Positions 1-9,031 of a stretch of DNA of 64,000 nt are shown here, piece by piece. The stretch covers positions 1,612,001-1,676,000 of the forward strand of contig CP121336.1 of assembly GCA_043553855.1 (NCBI GenBank), given 5' to 3'. The notes under the pieces are model-generated. The model made no database searches. It was not told the origin of the DNA and saw only the letters and a program-made list of their open reading frames with translations. The DNA is from JAUIAS01 sp030425395. Lineage in GTDB: Bacteria; Pseudomonadota; Alphaproteobacteria; Rhodobacterales; Rhodobacteraceae. Both the position numbers and the translations under genes were made by a program. Position 1 is the stretch's first letter. Each line of letters starts with the position of its first letter.

Positions 1-1001
1 GGCATGTACTCACGCACCACCAGCGCATAAGACGGCACAATTCCCCCCTGCGCCAACCCGAAGATCGCGCTCACGACATAAAGCGACACAAGCCCGTCAT
101 ATGGCAGGTACAAAAACAACGCCGTCGTCTGGAGAGCCGAGCCGACCAACAATGTGCGCACCCCGCCCAGCTTGTCCGCGGCCAAACCTGAAACGATGCG
201 GCTGACCACCCCGCCCAACAACATGAGAGACAGCATTTCGGATCCGACAGCCGGGCCATACCCCAACCCAACGCAATACGTCACGATATGCACCTGCGGC
301 ATCGACATGGCAACGCAACAAGCGATCCCTGCAAACCCCAGCAAGTACTGCAGCGTCCGGGGCGACAAACCCACGGACTGCGCCCTGATGGCCGATGCGG
401 CCTCAGCGGCAGTATGGGCATGGTCCGGCACCCGACGCCGCAATAGCAGCGACAATGGAATGACAACCGCAGGAACAATCACCGCCAGCGTCAGATACAC
501 CTGCCGCCAGCCGCTGTCTGCCAACATATCAGACAAAAGAGTGGGCCAAACCGCACCGGAAAGGTAATTCCCGCTTGCCACAAGCGCGACGGCAATGCCT
601 CGTCTGATCAGGAACCAATGCGATATATCGGCAATCAGAGGCCCAAAGCCCACCGCCGTTCCCAAACCCAGAAAGAGATGCGCAACCGACAGAAGGACCA
701 TTGTCGGAGACAGCGTCGACAGCCCGAACCCCGCAGAACAGACGACAGTGGCCATGATCAGCGCAGCCGTGACCCCGAACCGGTCCACCAACCGCCCGAT
801 TAGAAGATTGCCAAGGGCAAATCCCACCATGGTCAGCGTATATGGCATCGAAGACGCCGCCCGACCTGATCCGAATTCGGCCTCGACCGCAGGCATGATA
901 ACAATAATCGCCCACATGCCGACATTGGCGACCGCCGCGATGGCGAGCGTCACCAATAGCCTGAGCCATGAATACACACTGTCGTGGATAGTATCTGTCA
1001 T
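1..1001 (-). CDS. MFS transporter (3' end outside window)
   Basis: The minus strand is open from an ATG at 1001 to the window edge, giving 333 residues without a stop. The protein is strongly hydrophobic with about nine membrane segments visible, and shows the MFS loop 2-3 signature in the form GRLVDRFG near residue 65 plus a second copy, ADKLGG, in the C-terminal half. The opening segment is followed by a periplasmic loop containing PAVEAEFG, a pattern common in the oxalate/formate and monocarboxylate antiporter branch. It is probably a carboxylate permease of the inner membrane, but the substrate cannot be read. The last helices lie upstream of base 1. It follows gyrB in the same direction, separated by a hairpin that probably ends gyrB transcription. 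Confidence 0.85.
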   Translation of the reverse strand, partial: MTDTIHDSVYSWLRLLVTLAIAAVANVGMWAIIVIMPAVEAEFGSGRAASSMPYTLTMVGFALGNLLIGRLVDRFGVTAALIMATVVCSAGFGLSTLSPTMVLLSVAHLFLGLGTAVGFGPLIADISHWFLIRRGIAVALVASGNYLSGAVWPTLLSDMLADSGWRQVYLTLAVIVPAVVIPLSLLLRRRVPDHAHTAAEAASAIRAQSVGLSPRTLQYLLGFAGIACCVAMSMPQVHIVTYCVGLGYGPAVGSEMLSLMLLGGVVSRIVSGLAADKLGGVRTLLVGSALQTTALFLYLPYDGLVSLYVVSAIFGLAQGGIVPSYALVVREYM

Positions 1002-1019
1002 GGTCGCGACGCTAATGTG

Positions 1020-1042
1020 GAAAACCGGCGCTGTATAGCGCC
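1020..1042 (-). terminator. Probable gyrB terminator
   Basis: On the minus strand just after the gyrB stop there is a perfect 6-bp hairpin (GGCGCT, loop ATAC, AGCGCC; 1027-1042) followed by GGTTTT. This looks like a short intrinsic terminator. It sits in the 54-bp gap before the MFS transporter start. Confidence 0.6.
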
Positions 1043-1055
1043 AGTTTCACCTTGA

Positions 1056-3473
1056 TCAGAAGTCGAGGTTTTCGACGTTGAGCGCATTTTTCTGGATGAA
1101 CTCACGGCGCGGTTCGACAACGTCGCCCATCAGCTTGGTGAACAGGTCGTCGGCCTCCACCATGTCATCGACCTTGACCCGCAAAAGCGTCCGCGCATCC
1201 GGGTCCAGCGTGGTTTCCCACAGCTGATCGGGGTTCATTTCCCCCAAGCCCTTGTAACGCTGCAGCGAAAGGCCTTTTTCGCCCTCTTCCAGAATGGCCT
1301 TGAGCAAAGTCAGAGGGCCATGGATGGTCTGCACACGATCCTTGCGCACCAGCGTGGCGGCGTTGCTGTAGATATCCTGAAGGCTTTGGGTAAAGCTACC
1401 GGTTCGCCGTGCTTCACCCGATCGGAGCATCGGGCCGTCCAGCGTGCGCACCTCTTCGACACCACGCAGGATACGGGCAAGGCGAATGCCGTGATCCTGC
1501 GTGATCCGCCCCTGCCAACCGCGTTCGTATTCCAGCGCGATCAAATCAAGCCGCCGGGCCACGCGATCGGCAACCCCCTGCAAATCCGCATCCACCGCAC
1601 CGGGAACAAAAGCGCCTGCAATCGCGGCCTGTTCAAGGATGTGACGGGGATAATGCGTCGGAAAGGCGTCAACCACGCGACGCAACTGCCGCGCCTCATC
1701 GACCACGCGCACCAGATCCTGCCCGATGATTTCTTCGCCTGTATCCAGCCGCAGAACGGCCCCTTCGACACCTTGGGCAATCAGGTGATCATCCAGCGCT
1801 GCCTGATCCTTGAGGTAAACTTCGGATTTGCCACGGCTCACCTTGAACAGCGGCGGCTGCGCGATATAGAGATATCCACCCTCGATCAATTCTGGCATCT
1901 GACGATAGAAAAACGTCAACAAGAGCGTTCTAATGTGCGCCCCATCCACATCGGCATCAGTCATGATGACGATCTTATGGTAGCGCAGCTTTGAGATATT
2001 GAATTCATCGCGACCGATCCCGGTGCCCAACGCCATCACCAGATTGCCGATTTCCTGACTGGACAGCATCTTGTCAAACCGGGCGCGTTCCACGTTGAGG
2101 ATCTTGCCCCGCAACGGCAAAACCGCCTGCGTGCGCCGATCGCGGCCGGTCTGGGCGCTGCCACCGGCGCTATCACCCTCGACAAGAAAGACTTCGGTCT
2201 TAGAAGGGTCTTTTTCGGAACAGTCCTTCAGCTTTCCGGCAAGGTAATTCACATCCATCGCCGTCTTGCGCCGCGTCAATTCACGCGCCTTGCGCGCCGC
2301 TTCGCGCGCCAACGCCGCTTCGATGATCTTGCCCACGATCACCTTGGCCTGGTTCGGGTTTTCCTCAAACCACTCCGTCAGCTTCTCACCAACAAGATTT
2401 TCGACAGCGGGACGCACCTCGGACGATACCAGCTTGTCCTTGGTTTGGCTGCTGAACTTGGGGTCGGGCACCTTGACGGACAGCACACAGGTCAGCCCCT
2501 CGCGCGCATCGTCGCCAGTAAAGCTGACCTTTTCCCGTTTGGCGATACCGCTTTCCTGAGCGTATTTCTGCATAGTTCGCGTCAAGGCACCACGAAAACC
2601 GGCAAGGTGTGTGCCACCGTCGCGTTGGGGAATGTTGTTGGTGAACGGCAAAACTGTTTCGTGATAGCTGTCGTTCCACCACATCGCGACCTCGACACCG
2701 ATATCGTCGCGTTCGCCATTCACATAGATCGGCTCTTCGAACATGGCCGTTTTGTTCCGATCAACGTATTTGACGAATTCCTTTACACCGCCTTCGTAGA
2801 ACAGTTCGCTCTTGATCGGTTCGGCGGGGCGTTCGTCTTCAAGAATGATCCGCACGCCAGAATTCAAGAAGGCCAGTTCGCGCAGCCGCTTTTCCAACGT
2901 CTCGAACGAATACTCGAGGTTCGAAAATGTTTCGGTCGATGCCAGAAACCGAACTTCGGTGCCGGTTTCCCCTAGCGCATCGCCAATCACCTCAAGGTGC
3001 TCAACTGTTTCGCCGCGCTCAAACCGCGCCCGGTGGACCTTGTCATTGCGCCACACGGTCAGCTCCAACCAGACCGACAGCGCGTTGACGACAGACACAC
3101 CCACCCCGTGCAGACCGCCCGAAACCTTGTAGGAATTGCTGTCAAACTTACCGCCCGCGTGCAGTTGGGTCATGATAACTTCCGCAGCACTCACCCCTTC
3201 TTCGGTGTGAATATCGACCGGAATACCGCGCCCGTTGTCACGCACGGAAACGCTGCTGTCGGCGTGAATTTTCACATGGACATAGTCCGCGTGCCCAGCC
3301 AGAGCCTCGTCAATGCCGTTGTCCACCACCTCATAAACCATGTGGTGCAGGCCACTGCCGTCATCGGTATCACCGATATACATCCCCGGCCGCTTGCGAA
3401 CAGCTTCCAAGCCCTTGAGAACTTTGATGGAATCAGCGCCGTAGCCTTCCGTTGCCATCTCGTTTTCGGCCAT
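1056..3473 (-). CDS. gyrB: DNA gyrase subunit B
   Basis: An 805-residue protein that matches GyrB throughout. The GHKL ATPase part carries the VRKRPGMYIG motif near residue 27, the Asn/Asp ATP-site stretch VVDNGIDEA and GGLHGVGVSVVNALS near residue 120. The transducer domain follows, then the TOPRIM domain with EGDSAGGSA (around 440) and the metal-binding DADVDGAHIRTLLLTFFYR (around 520). The C-terminal tail has the conserved QRYKGLGEMNP. It forms the A2B2 gyrase that introduces negative supercoils using ATP. Length 805 is normal for alphaproteobacteria. A GAAGGA ribosome site lies about eight bases before the ATG. A LysE-type gene and recF lie upstream in the same direction. Confidence 0.98.
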   Translation of the reverse strand: MAENEMATEGYGADSIKVLKGLEAVRKRPGMYIGDTDDGSGLHHMVYEVVDNGIDEALAGHADYVHVKIHADSSVSVRDNGRGIPVDIHTEEGVSAAEVIMTQLHAGGKFDSNSYKVSGGLHGVGVSVVNALSVWLELTVWRNDKVHRARFERGETVEHLEVIGDALGETGTEVRFLASTETFSNLEYSFETLEKRLRELAFLNSGVRIILEDERPAEPIKSELFYEGGVKEFVKYVDRNKTAMFEEPIYVNGERDDIGVEVAMWWNDSYHETVLPFTNNIPQRDGGTHLAGFRGALTRTMQKYAQESGIAKREKVSFTGDDAREGLTCVLSVKVPDPKFSSQTKDKLVSSEVRPAVENLVGEKLTEWFEENPNQAKVIVGKIIEAALAREAARKARELTRRKTAMDVNYLAGKLKDCSEKDPSKTEVFLVEGDSAGGSAQTGRDRRTQAVLPLRGKILNVERARFDKMLSSQEIGNLVMALGTGIGRDEFNISKLRYHKIVIMTDADVDGAHIRTLLLTFFYRQMPELIEGGYLYIAQPPLFKVSRGKSEVYLKDQAALDDHLIAQGVEGAVLRLDTGEEIIGQDLVRVVDEARQLRRVVDAFPTHYPRHILEQAAIAGAFVPGAVDADLQGVADRVARRLDLIALEYERGWQGRITQDHGIRLARILRGVEEVRTLDGPMLRSGEARRTGSFTQSLQDIYSNAATLVRKDRVQTIHGPLTLLKAILEEGEKGLSLQRYKGLGEMNPDQLWETTLDPDARTLLRVKVDDMVEADDLFTKLMGDVVEPRREFIQKNALNVENLDF

Positions 3474-3550
3474 TCGAAAAATCCTTCGTCATTTTGGAAA
3501 CTTATACGATTTATGGTGGGGGATGTCACGCGTCCGCACCATATTTTGCG

Positions 3551-4171
3551 TCAGGTCAGCGGGATCGCAATCCCGACTACAATCAACAGAACCGCCGCCA
3601 CTCGATTAAGCCGCCCCACCGCTGCCGGGGTCGCCAGAAAATCGCGCAAACGCCCCACCAAAAGGGCAAAACAGATGTTCCCGACAAAGGGGACGACCAT
3701 CGACAACGCGACGATTGCCGCAATGTCAGGTGCCGTGACTTTCGACAGATCAAAAAAGCCGGGCAAGACGCCCATATAGAACAGGATCGCCTTGGGATTT
3801 CCAAGGATCACGGCAACGCCGGCCAGAAACCCGGCCCAACGCCCGGGCCGGTTCAGCCGATTATCCGCATCCGGCACCTTGTCCGCATTGCGCCAGATGT
3901 TCACCCCCAGCCACAGGAACATCCCGCAGGCAAACAGCCGCAAAAGCGTCATCGCAAATGCCAGCTCGGACACCAACCACGACAGGCCGAGTATCGCCAG
4001 GAATGGCCATGCCATATCCCCGATCGCAACACCCAGCGCCAATGGCCAGGCCGCGCCAAACCCACCCGACAGAACCCGTGCCACAACCGCCAGCCAAACC
4101 GGCCCCGGCGTCAGGAACAGGATGAGCAGCGCAAAGGCGTACAGGGCAAGATCAGTAAAAGACAGCGTCAT
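3551..4171 (-). CDS. LysE/RhtB family amino-acid exporter
   Basis: A 206-residue inner-membrane protein with about six helices. The N-terminal helix ends in FLTPGPVWLAVVARVLSGG, the characteristic LysE/RhtB signature (TPGP near residue 22), and ILGNPKAILFYMGVLPGFF in the middle is the second hallmark. Members export amino acids such as lysine, threonine or homoserine lactone; the substrate here is not predictable. An upstream in-frame ATG at 4195 would add eight residues. The start at 4171 is preferred because a purine-rich GAGAGCGGG precedes it. It sits between recF (31 bp) and gyrB, a position with no functional link to replication that I know of. Confidence 0.88.
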   Translation of the reverse strand: MTLSFTDLALYAFALLILFLTPGPVWLAVVARVLSGGFGAAWPLALGVAIGDMAWPFLAILGLSWLVSELAFAMTLLRLFACGMFLWLGVNIWRNADKVPDADNRLNRPGRWAGFLAGVAVILGNPKAILFYMGVLPGFFDLSKVTAPDIAAIVALSMVVPFVGNICFALLVGRLRDFLATPAAVGRLNRVAAVLLIVVGIAIPLT

Positions 4172-4202
4172 ACCCGCTCTCAACACCCAAATCATTGTGC
4201 GG

Positions 4203-5315
4203 TCAAGCAGGTGGTGCGACAGGCTCTGTCAGGCTTGTTCCGGCGTGATCGCTCACACTCAGATACTGCGCTCTGTCGCCCAACTCGGCAAACAGCGCGG
4301 CCTCGGTCCCGGTCATCCACGCCTGTGCGCCCAGCGCGCATATCTCGTGATAAAGCGCCGCGCGGCGCGCGGGATCGAGATGCGCGGCCACCTCGTCCAG
4401 CAAAAGGATCGGTGCCGCTCCAGAGGTCCTGGCCAGCGCGCGCGCATTGGCAAGGATCAGCGACACCAGCAGCGCCTTCTGCTCTCCGGTGGAACAATCC
4501 CGCGCTGGCACGCCTTTAGCAGCATAAACCCCATACAGATCGCTCCTATGCGGTCCGATCAGGCTACGCCCCGCCGCCATATCGCGAAACCGGCTTTCGG
4601 CCAGCGCCTCGCACAGATCGGCCTCGCCCAACGGCATCGCGCCTTCGGACTGCACCAGATCCAGCTCAGCAACCGGAAAGCTGGTCTCAGCCCCGGCTTG
4701 CGCCTCCGAAAGGCGGGCAATCGTCTCCAGTCGCGCCGCGTGGATTCGACACCCTGCCTGGGCCATCTGACGCTCCAACGCCACATACCAATGCCCGTCA
4801 CGAACCTGATCCTTCAAAAGCCGATTGCGTTCACGCATCGCCTTTTCATAGGCAAGAACCGCCTCGGCATGATCCGGCAGGAAACTCATCGCCGCCCGAT
4901 CCAGAAATCGCCGGCGCCCCTCGGCACCTTCGATCCACAAACGGTCCATGCTGGGAACCAACCACACCACCCGCGACATCCGGGCAAGCGCGACCTGCGC
5001 CGCTGGCTTGCCATCTATGCGCAACTGGCGCGCGGCACCGTTGTCTGACCAGGTCTCGATCTCATGCAGCCGGTCCTGCACCTGCATCTGTCCAACAAGC
5101 TTCCATCCAAGCGCCTCAGGACGGCGCACCATATCACTTGCTGCCGCGCGACGCAGACCACGCCCCGGTGAAAACAGCGATACAGCTTCCAGAATATTCG
5201 TCTTGCCCGCGCCATTGGGACCGATCAGGGCGACGGGGCGTGAATCAACGGACAGCCGCGCATTCTTGTGGGACCGGAAATGCGACACGCTCAGCGCGGT
5301 CAGTGCCAATGTCAT
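4203..5315 (-). CDS. recF: DNA replication and repair protein RecF
   Basis: A 370-residue SMC-like ATPase. Walker A is seen as GPNGAGKTNILEA near residue 33, the ABC-type signature region as STGEQKALLVSLILANA near 286, and Walker B as APILLLDEVAAHLD near 315. RecF, with RecO and RecR, loads RecA at gapped DNA behind stalled forks. The length is typical. The gene lies directly downstream of dnaN (61-bp gap), the classical dnaA-dnaN-recF-gyrB arrangement, here on the minus strand. The ATG at 5315 starts the conserved opening of the family (L-x-L-x-x-FRSH). Confidence 0.96.
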   Translation of the reverse strand: MTLALTALSVSHFRSHKNARLSVDSRPVALIGPNGAGKTNILEAVSLFSPGRGLRRAAASDMVRRPEALGWKLVGQMQVQDRLHEIETWSDNGAARQLRIDGKPAAQVALARMSRVVWLVPSMDRLWIEGAEGRRRFLDRAAMSFLPDHAEAVLAYEKAMRERNRLLKDQVRDGHWYVALERQMAQAGCRIHAARLETIARLSEAQAGAETSFPVAELDLVQSEGAMPLGEADLCEALAESRFRDMAAGRSLIGPHRSDLYGVYAAKGVPARDCSTGEQKALLVSLILANARALARTSGAAPILLLDEVAAHLDPARRAALYHEICALGAQAWMTGTEAALFAELGDRAQYLSVSDHAGTSLTEPVAPPA

Positions 5316-5376
5316 GGCCGCGCCTTCTTTCTCGTGTCAAATACCCTCGCCGAAGGCATCGCGCGGCACGCGCGAT

Positions 5377-6495
5377 TCAGACGCGCATCGGCATGACCAC
5401 GTAAACCGCGCTCTGGTCGTTGCCCTCGCGCATCAGGGTCGGGTCCCCGGCAGAGTTGAAGAGAAACACAGCGTTCTCACGGTCCACCTGGCTTGCAATT
5501 TCCAACAGGTATTTCGCGTTGAACCCGATCTCAAGCCGCTCATCGCCATAAGCCACGACCAGCTCTTCTTCGGCGGCACCGCTGTCCGGGGCATTCACCG
5601 ACAGGATCAGGCGGTCCTCGTCCAGCTGCAACTTTACCGCGCGGGACCGCTCAGAACTGACCGTCGCGACACGGTCCACCGCCTGCGCGAATTCTCCGGC
5701 GTCAACCTCGAGACGGCGCGTATTGTTCTGCGGGATAACCCGGCTGTAATCGGGGAACGTTCCGTCAATGACTTTGGACGTCAGGGTGATATCCGGCGTC
5801 GCAAAACGGATTTTCGTTTCGCTAACCGACACGGCAATCTTCATGTCGTCGTCATCCAGAAGCTTGCGCAATTCACCCACGGTCTTGCGCGGGACGATAA
5901 CGCCGGGCATGTCGGAGGCCCCGTCAGGCAGATTGGCATCAATCCGGGCCAGACGATGGCCATCTGTCGCCACACATCGCAAAACCTTGCCGCCATCGGC
6001 ATCGGCCACGTGCATGTATACGCCGTTCAGGTAATACCGGGTCTCTTCTGTCGAAATCGCAAATTTGGATTTGTCGAACAACCGCCGCAGCATCGGTGCA
6101 GGTGCCGAAAAATTCGACTGGTATTCAGACGTGGCCATTACCGGGAAGTCCTCGCGCGGCAGCGTGGCAAGCGAAAAACTCGACCGGCCCGCTTCAACCG
6201 CCAGACGGCCAGCGGCGCTATCGGCTGACAACGTGACCAATGCCCCATCCGGCAATTTACGCACGATTTCATGCAACGTGGTCGCCGCAACGGTCGTGGC
6301 CCCTGCACGTTCCACCACTGCAGGTGCCCGGTCCTGTACCTCGATATCAAGGTCGGTTGCACGGAAATGCACCGTGTCGCCTTCGGCCTCGATAAGGACG
6401 TTGGCCAGGATCGGGATAGTGTTGCGCCGCTCCACAACAGATTGGGCCTGTGACACCGCCTTGAGAAGCGCGCCGCGTTCAATGCTGATCTTCAT
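5377..6495 (-). CDS. dnaN: DNA polymerase III beta sliding clamp
   Basis: A 372-residue clamp. The start at 6495 gives the conserved opening MKISIERGALLKAVSQ; an in-frame ATG 33 bases further up adds an atypical arginine-rich extension and was rejected. Three tandem clamp folds are recognisable, with the N-terminal VERRNTIPILANVLIEA, the central TRYYLNGVYMH followed by CVATDGHRLA, and the C-terminal NAKYLLEI and VYVVMPMR, which form part of the peptide-binding pocket. The dimeric ring tethers polymerase III and other partners to DNA. It lies 124 bp downstream of dnaA and is probably co-transcribed with recF. Confidence 0.97.
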   Translation of the reverse strand: MKISIERGALLKAVSQAQSVVERRNTIPILANVLIEAEGDTVHFRATDLDIEVQDRAPAVVERAGATTVAATTLHEIVRKLPDGALVTLSADSAAGRLAVEAGRSSFSLATLPREDFPVMATSEYQSNFSAPAPMLRRLFDKSKFAISTEETRYYLNGVYMHVADADGGKVLRCVATDGHRLARIDANLPDGASDMPGVIVPRKTVGELRKLLDDDDMKIAVSVSETKIRFATPDITLTSKVIDGTFPDYSRVIPQNNTRRLEVDAGEFAQAVDRVATVSSERSRAVKLQLDEDRLILSVNAPDSGAAEEELVVAYGDERLEIGFNAKYLLEIASQVDRENAVFLFNSAGDPTLMREGNDQSAVYVVMPMRV

Positions 6496-6619
6496 GTCCC
6501 GTTCCCTTCGCTGCGTCGGGATCGGCAAGGTATCGCTTTACGGGCGCGGCACAAGGGTTTTTGCACGTTTTCCACGGGATTTAACAACTGCGTGGCCTTG
6601 ATCAGCCACACCGTGGCGA

Positions 6620-8020
6620 TCACGCCTCCAGGGAACGACGCAACAATTCGACGTCCTCGGCGATTTGGCCGTCGGTTTGCTTGAGTTCCTCGATCTTGCG
6701 AACACCGTGCATGACGGTTGTGTGGTCCCGCCCGCCGAACCGTCGCCCGATTTCCGGAAGCGATCTGCTGGTAAGCTGTTTAGCAAGATACATCGCCACC
6801 TGCCGCGGACGGGCAAAGGTGCGCAGTCGCTTCGGGCCGATCAGTTCGCTCATGCGGATGTTGTAATATTCCGCAACTTGTCTCTGGATTTCCTCGACAG
6901 TGATTTTCCGTTCTGACGCCCGCAAGATATCGGCCAGACAGTCTTGCGTCAGCTCCATGTCAATCTCGCGCCCGACAAGCGATGCAAAGGCAAACAGGCG
7001 CGTCAGCGCGCCTTCGAGAACGCGCACATTTGTGGAAATACGGTGTGCGAGAAATTCCAGCACGCCCGACTTGATCGCCAGGTCTGGATAGGTCACGCGA
7101 TACTGTTCGACCTTTGATTGAAGAATTCCAAGGCGCAATTCGTAGTCCGTTGGGTGCAGATCGACTACAAGACCGCATTGCAGGCGCGATTTCACCCTTT
7201 CCTCAAGATCCTTGATTTCACCCGGCGCACGATCCGCTGAAATGATGATCTGTTTGTTCTGATCGACCAGTGCGTTGAACGTGTGAAAGAATTCTTCTTG
7301 TGTGCTGTCTTTGCCCGCGATGAATTGAACGTCATCGACCATAAGAACATCAACCGAGCGGAAGAGGTGCTTGAAATCCATCATCTTGCGTTCACGCAAC
7401 GCTTGCACAAAGCGGTACATGAATTGTTCCGCCGACAGATAAAGCACATTCAGATCGGGACGGCGGGCGCGCAGTTCCCACGCGATGGCGTGCATCAGGT
7501 GCGTCTTGCCCAAGCCCACACCACCATACAGGAACAATGGATTGAACGTGACAGGACCGCCTTCGCTAACCCGGCGAGCAGCGGCGTGGGCCAACTCGTT
7601 TGGCTTGCCTACAACGAACGTGTCGAACGTGAAACGCTGATCAAGCGGCGCGGTCTGAAGCGCCTGCATGACATCGTTACCCGCCTGTTGAGGTCCAGAA
7701 GACTGTGCCGACGACGCTCCGCGCGCCGAAACCGGTTTGGAAGTAGCCGCAGCTTCCCGCTTGGGGCGCTTGCCGCTATTGGCTGGCACGCGAAAGTTCA
7801 GACGCTGAACCGCAACACCGGAGTTGTTGAGCTCATGCAAGATGAGATCGGCAAAATTCTGGCTGACATAATTGCCCATGAAATTCGTAGGAACATGGAA
7901 TTCTGCAACCCCGTCACGCAGGGCCGAAAACTCGAGCGGCTCTATCCAGGAAGTAAAATTGTTCTGTCCAACTGTTTTCAACAATCTCTGACAGAGTTCG
8001 CCCCATTTTTCGTTCGTCAT
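6620..8020 (-). CDS. dnaA: Chromosomal replication initiator DnaA
   Basis: A 466-residue protein beginning MTNEKWGELCQRLLKTVGQ, the domain I helix that meets DnaB and regulators. A linker rich in Ser, Ala and Lys follows (about 90-125). The AAA+ domain has Walker A GGVGLGKTHLMHA near 170, Walker B VDVLMVDDVQFIAGKDSTQEEFFHTFN near 230 and the sensor II region. The C-terminal DNA-binding domain has RRFGGRDHTTVMHGVRKIE, the family signature that reads DnaA boxes. An upstream in-frame start at 8098 would add 26 residues; 8020 is preferred because it begins at the conserved domain I and has GGGG eight bases upstream. It initiates replication at oriC and also acts as a transcription factor. Confidence 0.97.
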   Translation of the reverse strand: MTNEKWGELCQRLLKTVGQNNFTSWIEPLEFSALRDGVAEFHVPTNFMGNYVSQNFADLILHELNNSGVAVQRLNFRVPANSGKRPKREAAATSKPVSARGASSAQSSGPQQAGNDVMQALQTAPLDQRFTFDTFVVGKPNELAHAAARRVSEGGPVTFNPLFLYGGVGLGKTHLMHAIAWELRARRPDLNVLYLSAEQFMYRFVQALRERKMMDFKHLFRSVDVLMVDDVQFIAGKDSTQEEFFHTFNALVDQNKQIIISADRAPGEIKDLEERVKSRLQCGLVVDLHPTDYELRLGILQSKVEQYRVTYPDLAIKSGVLEFLAHRISTNVRVLEGALTRLFAFASLVGREIDMELTQDCLADILRASERKITVEEIQRQVAEYYNIRMSELIGPKRLRTFARPRQVAMYLAKQLTSRSLPEIGRRFGGRDHTTVMHGVRKIEELKQTDGQIAEDVELLRRSLEA

Positions 8021-8507
8021 CGTGCCCCAAACGCCCACATTCTTGCCGGGTCCAACCAACCCGTTCACCTTTTTTCCGGTCTTTCCGGACCGCAGCATTC
8101 ACCCACACGAACCGACACACCCAACAGGTGTTGTTTCCCCACAGAACAACCACCCATGCAGCGAAGCCAAGAACCGAATGACAGGCATTCGGGCATCGGT
8201 TTCAACGCACAGAAAGCGTCGGCATTTATTATTGACAGGGCCTCGCCGCAGAAGTGGCAAGGAACGCTCCCGACCGCCCGAATAATGGCTGATCGGGGTC
8301 ATAGGATCAGGCAACAACCTGTGCCGCCAAGACCTTTCTGACCTGTCCCCCCAAGCAAGTGAATCGCTTGATCCATAGCTAGCAACTTCCCGCCTGTCCC
8401 GGCAACGGAACTCTAAACTTGACTCCGGGTTTGGCGAAAAAGAATCTCTTTGGAGGTGCGCAAAAGCCGCGCGTCGTCCAATCCACAACGACAAAACCCT
8501 AGGCAAC
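8021..8507. other. dnaA upstream region, no clear oriC
   Basis: About 490 bp separate dnaA from the rpsT terminator, and no gene is evident. It presumably carries the dnaA promoter on the minus strand. I searched by eye for TTATCCACA-type DnaA boxes on both strands. Only weak matches were seen, for example AATCCACA near 8480 and TCCCCACA near 8136, and there is no AT-rich unwinding block. I therefore do not call a replication origin here, although the gene order alone might suggest one. Confidence 0.5.
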
Positions 8508-8542
8508 AAAAAACGGCGCCACCCAAAGGCGACGCCGTTAAA
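8502..8542 (-). terminator. rpsT intrinsic terminator
   Basis: On the minus strand after the rpsT stop, AACGGCG pairs with the later CGCCGTT around a GC-rich inner stem, and the hairpin is followed immediately by six T residues (TTTTTTG). This is a textbook Rho-independent terminator separating rpsT from dnaA. Confidence 0.85.
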
Positions 8543-8572
8543 GCAGTCCTGCGCGATGCGCGGATCCGAGCT

Positions 8573-8836
8573 TTAGCCCAACGCTTTGACCCGTGCCGAC
8601 AGACGCGACATCTTGCGCGAGGCGGTGTTCTTGTGAAGAACGCCCTTGGTCACACCGCGCATAATTTCAGGCTGGGCTTCGCGCAGTGCAGCGGCGGCAA
8701 CTTCCTGATTGCCAGAAGCGATCGCTTCTTCAACTTTGCGGATATAGGTGCGGATGCGCGAACGACGTGCCTTGTTAACGGCAAAGCGCTTTTCGTTCTG
8801 GCGGGCGCGCTTTTTTGCTTGGGGCGAATTGGCCAT
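8573..8836 (-). CDS. rpsT: 30S ribosomal protein S20
   Basis: An 87-residue, very basic protein opening MANSPQAKKRARQNEKR, the hallmark of bS20, and containing the expected long helices (RTYIRKVEEAIASGNQEVA, then GVLHKNTASRKMSRLSARVKAL). bS20 binds 16S rRNA at the bottom of the 30S body early in assembly. The start at 8836 was chosen over an upstream in-frame start because the family always begins at this Met-Ala-Asn. A GAGAC-type purine stretch lies upstream. It stands as a single gene, with its own terminator, between the enoyl-CoA hydratase and dnaA; rpsT next to dnaA is common in alphaproteobacteria. Confidence 0.97.
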   Translation of the reverse strand: MANSPQAKKRARQNEKRFAVNKARRSRIRTYIRKVEEAIASGNQEVAAAALREAQPEIMRGVTKGVLHKNTASRKMSRLSARVKALG

Positions 8837-8982
8837 TTGTCTTGTCTCTTTCCGGTTCGGTTTCGATCTAGCGCACGTCACGCTTCACTCACCGGATCAG
8901 AGCCGGCCGATTCTTGCCTGAGCGGGCATCACGCGCATTTCGCCGCGGTGCTTATACCCAAACCATCAGAATGAAAAGCCGC

Positions 8983-9010
8983 AAAAACAAACGGGGCCAC
9001 ATCGGCCCCG
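8983..9010 (-). terminator. Terminator after enoyl-CoA hydratase
   Basis: A perfect GGGGCC/GGCCCC stem (8993-8998 with 9004-9009) is followed on the minus strand by GTTTGTTTTT. It sits shortly downstream of the hydratase stop codon at 9032. Confidence 0.85.
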
Positions 9011-9031
9011 CTTGCAGCACCTGCGCGGTGC

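Noticed and set aside
8021..8572. Possible oriC between dnaA and rpsT
   Set aside because: Only weak, scattered DnaA-box-like sequences and no AT-rich unwinding region were seen.
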